From positions 193,766-257,765 of the forward strand of contig JBBIHG010000001.1 in the NCBI GenBank assembly GCA_037447125.1: a stretch of DNA of 64,000 nt, read 5' to 3'. A program made the position numbers and the translations under genes. The stretch is from UBA2029 sp037447125. GTDB taxonomy: Bacteria; Chloroflexota; Anaerolineae; Aggregatilineales; Aggregatilineaceae. Under the pieces are notes generated by a model, which saw only the letters and a list, made by a program, of their open reading frames with translations, ran no database searches and was not told where the DNA came from. Shown piece by piece: positions 44,785 to 53,608 of this stretch. The stretch's first letter is position 1, and each line of letters opens with the position of its first letter.

Positions 44785-45308
44785 GGCCGCCAGCGAACTT
44801 CTGCCAGGTATGCGGGCACCGCCTCATAGACCGCCTGGCACACGGCAAGGTGCGCCGCGTTTGCCCGGCCTGTGGCTTCACTCACTTCCGCGACCCGAAA
44901 GTGGCCGTGGCGGCCTTTATCGAAGAGCACAGGCGCGTCCTGCTCGTGCGGCGCGCGTACAATCCTGAGCGGGATAAATGGGCGCTGCCGGCAGGTTACG
45001 TGGATTACGGCGAGGACCCCGCCGCCGCCGTTGTTCGAGAGGTCAAAGAAGAAACGGGCCTGGATGTCGCGGTCGTCGAGCTGCTGTCCGTCGCCGGAGG
45101 GTCGGTGGATTTCGGCGCGTCAATCGTCATCACCTACGCCGTTACTGTGCTGAGTGGGTCGGCTCGACCCCACGACGACGCCGACGCCCTGCTGTGGCTC
45201 AGTCCCGGCGACGCGCTGCCAGAGCTCGCCTTCGACAGCACGCGCCAGGCCCTGGCAGCCTGGCAGCAGCGTCAGAACGCTGAGCGCCCCAGGGAAGACC
45301 CCTGCTAG
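44781..45308 (+). CDS. NUDIX hydrolase with N-terminal zinc ribbon
   Basis: 175 aa. A zinc ribbon (Cys8, Cys11, Cys28, Cys31) precedes a NUDIX domain whose box spans residues 72-94, with the catalytic REVKEETG. The zinc ribbon plus NUDIX layout is like the NudC (NADH pyrophosphatase) side of the family, but the enzyme is shorter. Substrate not determined. It starts in the ATGA overlap with the anti-sigma gene. Its stop shares the bases CTAG with the convergent SDR stop. Confidence 0.92.
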   Translation: MRPPANFCQVCGHRLIDRLAHGKVRRVCPACGFTHFRDPKVAVAAFIEEHRRVLLVRRAYNPERDKWALPAGYVDYGEDPAAAVVREVKEETGLDVAVVELLSVAGGSVDFGASIVITYAVTVLSGSARPHDDADALLWLSPGDALPELAFDSTRQALAAWQQRQNAERPREDPC

Positions 45309-46234
45309 CGCCAGTCTCCGCCGTTCCTGTCTGCCTGCCCGATCTTGCGCATGGTAGAGACCCACTCCGGCGTCATCCACAAGCGCCAGTAAACGCTCAG
45401 CAGCAGCGGCGCGTAGCGCTCCGCCAGAATGCCCAACCGGGCCATGACGCCGCCGAGGATGATCTCTTTCTCGCCGCGCACCAGTCCCAGCACCGCCCGC
45501 TCCGCCACATAGTCAGGGTGCTCTACGGGGAGACCATAACGCGCAACCAGCCCCTCTACTTCCGACGGGACCATATCCGTGTGCATCCAGCCGGGCAGCA
45601 CGAGAGTCAGGTGCACACCGGTGCGGTGCAGCTCGCGGCGCAGCGTGTCGGTGAAACCCGCCAGCCCATATTTGGTGGCCACATAGGGCGCGAACATCGG
45701 GATCGCCGCCCGCGCCAGGCCGGAGCCAATGTTGAGAATGTAGCCGTGATTATTGGCCAGCATGGAGGGCAAAGCGAGCTGAGTTAGCCGGATCGCCGCC
45801 CACAGATTGACGCGGATCATTGCTTCCACCCGCGCCGGGTCCTGCTCCTGGAACGGCCCACCAGCTGAGATACCCGCATTGTTGACCAGCACATCAATCC
45901 GCCCGAAGCGCGCCAGCGTCTGCTCGACGACACGGCGCAGATCATCCTCTTGCGACACGTCGGCGGGGATCACCAGGACATCAGAGGTGTAAGGCTCAAC
46001 CTCGCGCCGAACCGCCTCCAGGCGATCTTCACGGCGTGCGACCAGCACCAGCCTGGCCGCCCGTCGCGCGAAGGCGAAGGCCAGCGCCCGTCCCAGGCCG
46101 GACGAGGCACCGGTAATGATCACGACTTTGTCGTTGAGCACCAGCGTCGAGTGCCGGGGCCGGAAGTAGCGCACCAGCCAGTAGGCAGCGCCTGCGAGCA
46201 GGCCAGCTGAGATTATGTGCCGCAGGAGTCGCAT
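45305..46234 (-). CDS. Short-chain dehydrogenase/reductase with N-terminal membrane helix
   Basis: 309 aa. A hydrophobic N-terminus (about 6-22) anchors it to the membrane. The NAD(P) motif TGASSGLGRALAFAF, the NNAGIS motif and catalytic Tyr183 and Lys187 (YVATK) make it an active classical SDR, dhs-27 / DltE-like group. It probably reduces a lipid carbonyl; that is inference. A long GC-rich leader of about 185 bases precedes the ATG. Confidence 0.9.
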   Translation of the reverse strand: MRLLRHIISAGLLAGAAYWLVRYFRPRHSTLVLNDKVVIITGASSGLGRALAFAFARRAARLVLVARREDRLEAVRREVEPYTSDVLVIPADVSQEDDLRRVVEQTLARFGRIDVLVNNAGISAGGPFQEQDPARVEAMIRVNLWAAIRLTQLALPSMLANNHGYILNIGSGLARAAIPMFAPYVATKYGLAGFTDTLRRELHRTGVHLTLVLPGWMHTDMVPSEVEGLVARYGLPVEHPDYVAERAVLGLVRGEKEIILGGVMARLGILAERYAPLLLSVYWRLWMTPEWVSTMRKIGQADRNGGDWR

Positions 46235-46426
46235 TGGATCCGATCCTTAATGTCGTGCTGCCTCGGCGAACAGACCAGCGCTCGCGCGGGACGCGAACCT
46301 GGTGGCGCGGGGGCACAGGCGTGGCACGGCACCCTCGTCGGCGCCTTGCCAAGGTGTAGCCCAGACCCCCAGGGCCCAGTCCCGCCCGCGCGGGACAGCC
46401 CCATCGTCCAGTCTGAATCTGCCGCG
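46235..46426 (-). other. GC-rich, hairpin-forming leader of the SDR gene
   Basis: About 185 bases between the predicted start of transcription and the SDR ATG, with no open frame I can support. It contains GTCCCG/CGGGAC arms (46379-46396) and other short stems, and an AAGGA site before the ATG. I found no match to SRP, 6S or RNase P RNA landmarks. It may be a regulatory leader or nothing more than GC-rich sequence. Confidence 0.35.
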
Positions 46427-46455
46427 ATTCTAGTCCGGTGCGACCCGCCAGGCAA
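46427..46455 (-). promoter_or_regulatory. Promoter of the SDR gene
   Basis: Minus-strand -35 TTGCCT (46455-46450), spacer 17, -10 TAGAAT (46432-46427). Confidence 0.55.
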
Positions 46456-46460
46456 TTCCC

Positions 46461-46503
46461 CAAACAAGTGAGGCGACCGAATGGCCGCCCCGCGCGGTCT
46501 CAC
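46461..46503 (-). terminator. Probable terminator at the end of the nuo operon
   Basis: About 17 bases beyond the nuoN stop, GTGAG...CTCAC and an inner ACCG/CGGT pair form a bulged hairpin followed by TTGTTTG. Confidence 0.5.
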
Positions 46504-46519
46504 AGGACAGTCTGCCAGC

Positions 46520-48034
46520 TTACGGGCCGAAGGCCAGCGTGATCTCGCGGGTCATGTCCGAGAGCAGATACGGGAAGATGCCCAGCGCCAGCGTGCCAAC
46601 CGTCGCGATGCTGATCGCCCAGGCCAGCGGCGCCGGCACGTTGGCCTCACCCTCGCCCTGCTCGAAGTACATGTACCACACGATGCGCAGGTAGTAATAC
46701 GCCGAAACGAGGCTCGTCACCACGCCAACCACGGCCACCGGGATCAGGTCGGCGGCGATGGCCGCTTTGAAGACGAACCACTTGCCGACGAAGCCAGCAG
46801 TGAGCGGAATACCCGTCAGGCTGAGCATGAAGACCGTCATCGAAGCAGCGAGCAACGGCTGCTTGGCCGCCAGCCCGCGCATACTCTCCAGCCCCGTGTT
46901 GGACGCATCGTCCCGCTCGACCGCGATCACAACCGAGAACGCCCCCACATTGGTGAACGCATAAGCCACCAGGTACATGATCACGGCGCGGGCTGCTTCG
47001 TCGGTCACGGGGGCCGAACCCGCCGCCGCCACGCCAATCAGAATGTAGCCGGCATGGGCGATGCTGGAATAGGCCAGCAACCGCTTGAGATCACTTTGCA
47101 CGATGGCAACCAGGTTGCCCAGAATCATGGTGAGCGCAGCGAGCAGCCACACCGTATCCTGCCAGGCCGCAACAAGGCCCCCGTCGAGCGCGAAGCTGGC
47201 CATTCCCGAGCCGAGCACGCGCACCAGAGCCGCGAAGCCTCCTACCTTGGCCGCCACACTCATATAGGCGACGACCGACGTTGGCGCGCCCTGGTAGACA
47301 TCGGGTGCCCACATGTGGAATGGTACCGCGGCTACCTTGAAACCCAACCCGACCAGCAGCATCCCTGTCCCGATCAGCAGCAGATACTTGCTCGACGAAT
47401 CCTCGGCGATGATGCCCTCTACCGCCCCCCAGATGCCCTCAAGATGCGTCATCCCGGTCGCGCCATAGACCAGCGCGATCCCGTAGACGAGAAAGCTCGA
47501 AGCAAATGCCCCCAGGATAAAGTACTTGAGCGCGCTTTCCTCAGACGCCTCCTGGGGCCAGCGGAAGCCGCTCAGGATATACAGCGGGATACTCAGCAAC
47601 TCCAGCGCCACGAACACGACCACCAGATCCCCCGCCGCGCCCATGACCATGACGCCAAGCGTGGTGAACAAGAGCAGGTAGTAGTACTCGCCTCGCTGCC
47701 GCTTGATCCGGTCCAGGTAGTTGTAAGCGACCATGACGCCGAGCAGGGCGGTGATCAACGCGATGACATTGACCCCGTCGCTGTATGTATCGGCGATGTA
47801 CATCCCCCCGAAGGCCCGCTCGCCGTCGCCAAACCGCGCCACCCCACCGAGCGGGAGCAGTGCCAACACCAGCGAGATCGCCAGGCCCAGCATCGTCAGC
47901 GCCGCGGTGAGGTGCTTGCGAGTCTGCGGGATGAACAGGTCTACTATCATCAGCAGGCAGGCGAACAGCGCCAGGAAGGTGACCGGCAGGGTCGCGGCGA
48001 TGTTGAGATCGCTCAGACTCGGGACATCAAACAT
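46520..48034 (-). CDS. nuoN: NADH-quinone oxidoreductase subunit N
   Basis: 504 aa, about 14 membrane helices. It is one of the three antiporter-like proton-channel subunits of complex I. The TM5 Glu is in VFVALELLSIPLYILSGF, and the TM7/8 area VAAVPFHMWAPDVYQGAPTSVVAYMSVAAKVG (key PFHMWAPDVYQGAP) carries conserved Lys residues. Last gene of the operon, 12 bases after nuoM. Confidence 0.97.
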   Translation of the reverse strand: MFDVPSLSDLNIAATLPVTFLALFACLLMIVDLFIPQTRKHLTAALTMLGLAISLVLALLPLGGVARFGDGERAFGGMYIADTYSDGVNVIALITALLGVMVAYNYLDRIKRQRGEYYYLLLFTTLGVMVMGAAGDLVVVFVALELLSIPLYILSGFRWPQEASEESALKYFILGAFASSFLVYGIALVYGATGMTHLEGIWGAVEGIIAEDSSSKYLLLIGTGMLLVGLGFKVAAVPFHMWAPDVYQGAPTSVVAYMSVAAKVGGFAALVRVLGSGMASFALDGGLVAAWQDTVWLLAALTMILGNLVAIVQSDLKRLLAYSSIAHAGYILIGVAAAGSAPVTDEAARAVIMYLVAYAFTNVGAFSVVIAVERDDASNTGLESMRGLAAKQPLLAASMTVFMLSLTGIPLTAGFVGKWFVFKAAIAADLIPVAVVGVVTSLVSAYYYLRIVWYMYFEQGEGEANVPAPLAWAISIATVGTLALGIFPYLLSDMTREITLAFGP

Positions 48035-48046
48035 CCGCCACCGCCT

Positions 48047-49567
48047 TTACTGCCCCGTCGCCGACAGCGCGTAAGCCTGCACGTAGTCCACCAACTCTTT
48101 CACCGAGCCGTCCATGAATTTGAAGAAGTAGCCGGCTTGCAGCCCGATGGCGAACACCATGACCAGGATCGGCACGAGCGACCATAGTTCCTGCCAGTTG
48201 AGATCGGGCAGGCGCTTGTTCTCCTCTTTGTCGAGCGCGCCCATGAAGACCGTGTTGAACATGTACAGCATATACACGGCAGCCAGGATGATGCCGATCG
48301 CAGCGAAGAAAGTGAACCACCAGCTCAATACGCTTGAGCCCGCCGAGCCGAGCAGAATCGTGAACTCGCCCACGAAGCCGTTCAGGCCGGGCAACCCCAT
48401 GCTAGAAAGCACAATCACCAGGGCGATCCCGCTGTAGAGGGGCATCGCCCGCCAGATGCCGCCGAACGCGCTCATCAGCTTGGTATGCCGGCGCTCGTAC
48501 AGCACCCCGACCAGGAGGAACAGGCCGCCCGTGCTGATCCCATGATTGACCATTTGCAGGATGCCGCCCTGAATGCCCGCCGGATTCAGCGCGAAGATGC
48601 CCAGCATGACAAACCCCAGGTGGCTGATCGAGGAGTAGGCCACCAGCTTCTTGACATCCTTCTGTCCATAGCTGACCCACGCGCCGTAGATGATCCCGAT
48701 GACCGCCAGCAGCGCAATGTAGGGCGCGAACGTCTCGCTGGCCGCCGGGAAGAGCGGCAGATTGAAGCGCACGAAGCCATAGGTGCCCATCTTCAACAGC
48801 ACGCCGGCCAGGATGACCGAGCCGGCGGTCGGGGCCTGCACGTGCGCGTCAGGCAGCCACGAATGCAGCGGCCACATGGGCACCTTGATGGCGAAGGCGA
48901 CGGCGAAAGCCAGAAAGAGCCAGCGCCCGGTCGAGGTGCTGAACGTCAGCTCGCCACTCTTCAGCATGGCGAGTATATCAGGCAGGCTGAACGTCTTGGC
49001 CTCGTTGCCCAGCCACAGGATGGCCAGCAGCATCAGCAGGCTGCCGGCCATCGTATAGAGAAAGAACTTGATGGCGGCGTAGATGCGCTCCTCGGCTCCC
49101 CAGATGCCGATCAAGAAGTACATCGGCACGAGGGTCACTTCCCAGAAGATGTAGAACAGGAAGAGGTCCTGGGCCACGAAAACACCAATCATGGCCCATT
49201 CCATCAACAGCAGGAACATATAGTACAGGCGCACGCGGTCTTTGATCGGGTTGAACGACGCCAGAATCGCCAGGGGCATGATAAACGTCGTCAGCAGCAC
49301 CAGCCAGAGGCTGATGCCGTCCACGCCCACATAGTAACGGATGGTGAAGGAGTCCGCCGTGATCCAGTCCACCCGCTGCACCATCTGCAAACTGGACACG
49401 GCCGTGTCGAAGTTGCGCACCAGCAGCAACGACGCGCCAAAAGTGACCAGCGAAGTCACCAGCGCCCCCCATTTGTAGGCCTGCTCGGTGCGCGAGAAAA
49501 GCATCATCAGCACCAGGCCCACGAGCGGGAGCATAAGCACCACAGTGACCAGCGAAATGTCTTCCAT
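48047..49567 (-). CDS. nuoM: NADH-quinone oxidoreductase subunit M
   Basis: 506 aa, about 14 helices. The TM5 Glu lies in FYIFWEVTLVPMYFLIGIWG and the lysine-bearing broken helix in KVPMWPLHSWLPDAHVQAP, followed by AGVLLKMGTYGFVRF. It is a proton-pumping subunit of the distal membrane arm. Located between nuoL and nuoN, the universal order. Confidence 0.98.
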   Translation of the reverse strand: MEDISLVTVVLMLPLVGLVLMMLFSRTEQAYKWGALVTSLVTFGASLLLVRNFDTAVSSLQMVQRVDWITADSFTIRYYVGVDGISLWLVLLTTFIMPLAILASFNPIKDRVRLYYMFLLLMEWAMIGVFVAQDLFLFYIFWEVTLVPMYFLIGIWGAEERIYAAIKFFLYTMAGSLLMLLAILWLGNEAKTFSLPDILAMLKSGELTFSTSTGRWLFLAFAVAFAIKVPMWPLHSWLPDAHVQAPTAGSVILAGVLLKMGTYGFVRFNLPLFPAASETFAPYIALLAVIGIIYGAWVSYGQKDVKKLVAYSSISHLGFVMLGIFALNPAGIQGGILQMVNHGISTGGLFLLVGVLYERRHTKLMSAFGGIWRAMPLYSGIALVIVLSSMGLPGLNGFVGEFTILLGSAGSSVLSWWFTFFAAIGIILAAVYMLYMFNTVFMGALDKEENKRLPDLNWQELWSLVPILVMVFAIGLQAGYFFKFMDGSVKELVDYVQAYALSATGQ

Positions 49568-49585
49568 AAGTTCGGTCCCTCTGGG

Positions 49586-51874
49586 TTACAGGCCTAGCCA
49601 ATCGCGGATCAAAGGAAGCAGGATCAAGACCATCACCAGCAGCGTGCCAAAAAGAACGCTCATGGCGTAGATGTGCACGTAGCCCGTCTGAATCCGGCGC
49701 AACCGGGACGCTGCCCGCCGCGCGGCATGGCCGAGGCCGTCGAACGAGCGGTCAATGATCTGCTTGTCCACGCGCCACGTTAGGGCGCGCGTCGCCGCGT
49801 TGAACGGGTCGCGCAGCAGACGCTCGTGCACGTAATCGTGCAGGAACCGCCAGTCAACCTGTTCGGCCAGCCAATAGGCCGCGTTGCGATAGGGATAGAC
49901 CACGTACTTGAAATAGAACTCGTCCCAGTAGAGCTTGGCATTGGCCAGCGTAAACGCGCGTTGCGTCCGCGTGTTGAGGGCCAGCGGGTCTTCGCGCAGC
50001 ACGGCCAGCGCCCGGTCGTTGTACACCAAGCGCGCCAGGTAGATAGCCCCCAGCGCCAGCAGCACGGCGAAGGTTGCCAGCAAGAAGCTGAACGTACCCG
50101 CGTGGGCATAGGGCACGCTGTGCTCCAGGAAGCTGGTGAACCGGTGCTCACCCAGCAGCCAGTCCAGGATAGGGAACCCGCTCGGCACGTTGATGAAGCC
50201 AATCAGCAGGCTGAACGCCGCCAGCACGATCAAGGGCCAGGTCATCACCCGCGAGGACTCCCCGGCGTGCGCCGCCGCCGCGTGGCGCGGCTTGCCCAGG
50301 AAGATCAAGCTGACCTGCCGCCACATGTAGAACGCGGTGAAAGCTGCCGCCGTCAGCAGCAGCACAAAGCCCACATAGCCGCTGAGCAGCCCTTTGTCCA
50401 CGCCGGCTTTCAGCGAGTCCAGCAGAATCTCGTCTTTCGACCAGAAGCCTGCAAAGGGGATGATCCCGGCGATGGCCAGCGTCCCAAAGAGATACGTCCA
50501 GTAGGTCACGGGCATCCGCTCTTTCAGCCCGCCCATGAACCGCAAATCCTGCGGGTCGAACTCGTCGTCGGCGTGCCCTGAGTGGCCGTGTGTGGCGTGA
50601 TGGTGCCCGTGCTCCATGCCGTGAATGACCGAGCCGGACCCCAGGAACAACAGCGCCTTGAAGCAGGCGTGCGTCACCAGGTGGAACATGGCCGCCGCGT
50701 AGGCACCCACGCCCACCGCCGCGACCATGAACCCAAGCTGACTGACCGTGCTGTAGGCCAGCACGCGCTTGACATCCCACTGCCCCAGGGCGATGAAGCC
50801 AGCCACCAGGGCCGTCGTCGCGCCGATGACCGCCACCACAAACGAGGAGAACTCGGCAGCGTGGTAGAACACGTTGGCGCGCACCATCATGTACACGCCC
50901 GCCGTGACCATTGTCGCCGCGTGGATCAGCGCGCTGACCGGCGTAGGGCCGGCCATCGCGTCCGGCAACCACACGAAGAGCGGAATCTGCGCGCTCTTGC
51001 CCGCCGCGCCCAGCAGGAAGAGCAGCGTGATCAGGGTGAGCGTCGTCTCGAAGCTCAGCGAGACCATGCCGAAGTTGACCCGATGCCCCCCCTCTTCGAG
51101 CCACAGTTCAGCCTGGTTGAACACGCCCAGTGGCCCTGAGATGGCGGGGGTCTCCTCTTCAGCGGGCAGCGCCGGGGCGAACAGGGGTGCTTCTTCCTTC
51201 GCCGCGGCGTGGGGCACAATGGGCGCTTCGCCTTCCCGGTAATAGTCAAGCGTCCCGAACGTCCAGAAGGTGATCAGCACGCCCAGGATGAGTCCGAAGT
51301 CGCCCACCCGGTTGACGATGAAGGCCTTGCGCGCGGCATCACTGTTCCTCCAGCCGACCCCGCCGGGTTTGTCGAACCAGAATCCGATCAGCAGGAACGA
51401 GCACAGGCCCACGCCCTCCCAGCCGACGAACATCATCAGGAAGTTGTTGCCCGTCACCAGGATGAGCATGAAGACCAGGAACAAGTTCATGTAGACGAAG
51501 AAGCGCGGAAACCGCTCGTCGCCGTGCATGTAGCCGACAGCGTAGAGGTGGATCAGCGTGCCGACGCCCGTCACCACCAGCATCATCGTCACGCTCAGGG
51601 TATCCACGCGAAAGGCCCAGGGGATGGTCACATTCGCCGCCGGGATGACGATCCAGTCGGCCAGGATGGGCATGCCAATCACCGCAGCTTTGTAGCCAGT
51701 GTTCACCTGCGCGATCCACAGCAGGACCGCGATCACAAAGGCCAGGCCGCTGGCACCTACCGCCACCACGCTCACCCCGCGCTCGCCAAGCTGCCTGCCT
51801 GCAAAGAGGTTGATCAGCATCCCAACCAGCGGGATCAAGACCACAAGCGGTACCAGGTTGAAGAAGTTGTCCAT
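49586..51874 (-). CDS. nuoL: NADH-quinone oxidoreductase subunit L
   Basis: 762 aa, longer than the usual 610-660. Core motifs are present: MMFVGWEGVGLCSFLLIGFWF and SAQIPLFVWLPDAMAGPTPVSALIHAATMV (key WLPDAMAGPTPVSALIHA), plus the C-terminal lateral helix that runs along the membrane arm. Extra length comes from an acidic Pro/Glu-rich insert (about 222-265), a His-rich loop near 420-432 (GMEHGHHHATHGHSGH) and an extended C-terminus. Proton-pumping end subunit. Confidence 0.97.
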   Translation of the reverse strand: MDNFFNLVPLVVLIPLVGMLINLFAGRQLGERGVSVVAVGASGLAFVIAVLLWIAQVNTGYKAAVIGMPILADWIVIPAANVTIPWAFRVDTLSVTMMLVVTGVGTLIHLYAVGYMHGDERFPRFFVYMNLFLVFMLILVTGNNFLMMFVGWEGVGLCSFLLIGFWFDKPGGVGWRNSDAARKAFIVNRVGDFGLILGVLITFWTFGTLDYYREGEAPIVPHAAAKEEAPLFAPALPAEEETPAISGPLGVFNQAELWLEEGGHRVNFGMVSLSFETTLTLITLLFLLGAAGKSAQIPLFVWLPDAMAGPTPVSALIHAATMVTAGVYMMVRANVFYHAAEFSSFVVAVIGATTALVAGFIALGQWDVKRVLAYSTVSQLGFMVAAVGVGAYAAAMFHLVTHACFKALLFLGSGSVIHGMEHGHHHATHGHSGHADDEFDPQDLRFMGGLKERMPVTYWTYLFGTLAIAGIIPFAGFWSKDEILLDSLKAGVDKGLLSGYVGFVLLLTAAAFTAFYMWRQVSLIFLGKPRHAAAAHAGESSRVMTWPLIVLAAFSLLIGFINVPSGFPILDWLLGEHRFTSFLEHSVPYAHAGTFSFLLATFAVLLALGAIYLARLVYNDRALAVLREDPLALNTRTQRAFTLANAKLYWDEFYFKYVVYPYRNAAYWLAEQVDWRFLHDYVHERLLRDPFNAATRALTWRVDKQIIDRSFDGLGHAARRAASRLRRIQTGYVHIYAMSVLFGTLLVMVLILLPLIRDWLGL

Positions 51875-51936
51875 GCGCGTTCCTTTAGGCTCAGGTGGCG
51901 CATTGAGCCTGGTCTGGCCCGAATAGCCCCCGTTGC

Positions 51937-52251
51937 CTATCCCCTGAACATACGCAGATTGTCAATATCAATGCTTTTCTTGGTCCGGAAGATCGCGACG
52001 ATCAGCGCCAGCCCCACCGCGACCTCGGCGGCCGCCACGGTCATGACGAAGAACACCACCAGGTGCCCGTCTCCGCTGGCCCACTGCCGGGCAAAAGCCA
52101 CCAGCGCCAGGTTGGCCGCGTTCAGCATGAGCTCGACTGACATGAACACCAGAATGGCATTCCGCCGCAGCAGAACGCCCATGGCGCCCATGACAAATAG
52201 CAAGGCGCTCAGCAGCACGTATAGCTCAACCGCGACTCCCGACGATCCCAT
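51937..52251 (-). CDS. nuoK: NADH-quinone oxidoreductase subunit K
   Basis: 104 aa, three helices. The two conserved membrane Glu residues are present in VFMSVELMLNAANLALV and VAAAEVAVGLALIVAIF. It is the small E-channel subunit adjoining NuoJ, with normal length and an ATG start. Confidence 0.97.
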   Translation of the reverse strand: MGSSGVAVELYVLLSALLFVMGAMGVLLRRNAILVFMSVELMLNAANLALVAFARQWASGDGHLVVFFVMTVAAAEVAVGLALIVAIFRTKKSIDIDNLRMFRG

Positions 52252-52290
52252 AGGGACTTCCCCCTCTGTTGCTCGCTCAGGCTATCTCAG

Positions 52291-53484
52291 CTAATCCCCG
52301 GTCTCGCCCGACGTGGACTGCTCAAGACCGGGCGGCGGATTGGCCAGTTGGCGCTCGACCGCTTTGCGCGGAGTCAGGCTCTCGTGTGTCAGCACGACGG
52401 CGCCGACCATCGCCACCAGCAGCAGCAGAGCGACCAATTCGAATGGCAGCACGTAATCTGTGAACAGCAGCCGCCCAACGTGTGTGGGACTGCCGAAGGA
52501 AGTCATGGCATCGGCGCGCAGGCTGATCACCACGTCGGTGAAGGAATTGTCCGGCTGGCGCTGCTCGGCGAAGACCCACAGCACCAGCGTGTTGGCATCC
52601 AGCATCTGCTGCGGCAATTCCGATACGGGCGCTCTCTGGCTGCCGGTCGTGTAGAGAGCGACATCGCGCGCCCCTTTGGAGAGCTCGAATTCCTGCGCCT
52701 GGCCGTAGGCCAGGGCGCTGACCAGCACCTCACCGTACTCTTGATCGCGGAGGTCCACCAGGGGTCTGTCGGGCAGCGCATTGACAGCCACCAAGCGCAA
52801 CCCGTCCTTCTTGCCGCTGAAGTCGAACGTGTGCGCCGCCGCAACAAGCTCCGGCCCCGGAATGCCCATCCGCCCCATCGCCGTCAGCGAGTATGCGTAA
52901 CCCTTCTCCATAACCACTTGCCGGGTTAGCAGTGCCCCGGCAGCCTCCGGGTCGGCGCCCGCAGCGAAGGCCGTGAGTTCGAACTCCCCGGAACGCCAGG
53001 GCGCGAACCCGGTCCCCGTGCCGAAGGCCACGTCTTTGGCCACAGGCTCGCCGTCGAGATAGACATCCAGGCTCGCCACACCATCCAGCACGTGCACGGC
53101 GCGCACATAGGGCTCTGACCGCCGCGGCTCCGTCCTGGCTATTTCCCCGTTGATGAGGGCCACGCTGACTGTCACAAAGAACAGCAGAGCCATGATCACC
53201 ACCGCAGGGGTCAGCCAGCGAAAGCGCGACTGAACCGTCGGCACAGTCCGCTCTGCGCCCAACAGCATGATCACGAACAGGAAGAGCACCATGATCGCGC
53301 CCGCATAGACGGTGATCTGCACCATCGCCAGGAAAGGCGCATTGAGCATCAAGAACAAGAACGCGATGCACAGCAGGTTGAGGATCAAGAACAGCGCGCT
53401 GTAGACCGCGTTCTCGCTGATGAGCATCAGCGCCGCCGAGATCAGCGCCAGTGCCCCCACTATGATGAAAAGCGTAAGCTCCAT
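52291..53484 (-). CDS. nuoJ: NADH-quinone oxidoreductase subunit J with DUF4397-like insertion
   Basis: 397 aa, about twice the usual 165-200. Helices 1-4 (about 3-112) are standard NuoJ, with the conserved TM3 VYAGAIMVLFLFVIMLLG. Helix 5 (about 344-366, YVLPFELVALLLLVAMVGAVVL) and its LLFTDYVLPFE lead are also standard. Between them is an insert (about 113-338). Residues 126-285 read like DUF4397: VRAVHVLDGVASLDVYLDG, VAFGTGTGFAPWRSGEFELT, KGYAYSLTAMG, then a second half-repeat LRLVAVNALPDRPLVDL. By normal NuoJ topology the insert faces outside. ATG at 53484 begins the canonical N-terminus. Confidence 0.93.
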   Translation of the reverse strand: MELTLFIIVGALALISAALMLISENAVYSALFLILNLLCIAFLFLMLNAPFLAMVQITVYAGAIMVLFLFVIMLLGAERTVPTVQSRFRWLTPAVVIMALLFFVTVSVALINGEIARTEPRRSEPYVRAVHVLDGVASLDVYLDGEPVAKDVAFGTGTGFAPWRSGEFELTAFAAGADPEAAGALLTRQVVMEKGYAYSLTAMGRMGIPGPELVAAAHTFDFSGKKDGLRLVAVNALPDRPLVDLRDQEYGEVLVSALAYGQAQEFELSKGARDVALYTTGSQRAPVSELPQQMLDANTLVLWVFAEQRQPDNSFTDVVISLRADAMTSFGSPTHVGRLLFTDYVLPFELVALLLLVAMVGAVVLTHESLTPRKAVERQLANPPPGLEQSTSGETGD

Positions 53485-53568
53485 GCTCCTGCCGTCCTGG
53501 TTCGTTCGACCGGTCGCGCCTGGCCCCCTTCTACAGCCCGGCGCTGCGACGCAGTGTAGCGCAAGACA

Positions 53569-53598
53569 AGAGCCAAGCCAAGCGCAAGGCTTGGCTCT
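53569..53598 (-). terminator. Strong hairpin between nuoI and nuoJ
   Basis: AGAGCCAAGCC and GGCTTGGCTCT form a perfect 11-bp stem with an 8-base loop, then TTGTCTTG on the minus strand. It lies 11 bases past the nuoI stop and 85 before nuoJ. It may cause partial termination or stabilise the upstream message. Confidence 0.7.
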
Positions 53599-53608
53599 CT
53601 TACCCTCC

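Noticed and set aside
46235..46519. SRP, 6S or RNase P RNA in the GC-rich gap
   Set aside because: None of the conserved landmarks (for example the SRP GGAA/AGCA apical motif) is present.
46481..48187. Long plus-strand open frame over nuoN
   Set aside because: Antisense shadow rich in His, Arg and Gln; nuoN is unmistakable on the other strand.
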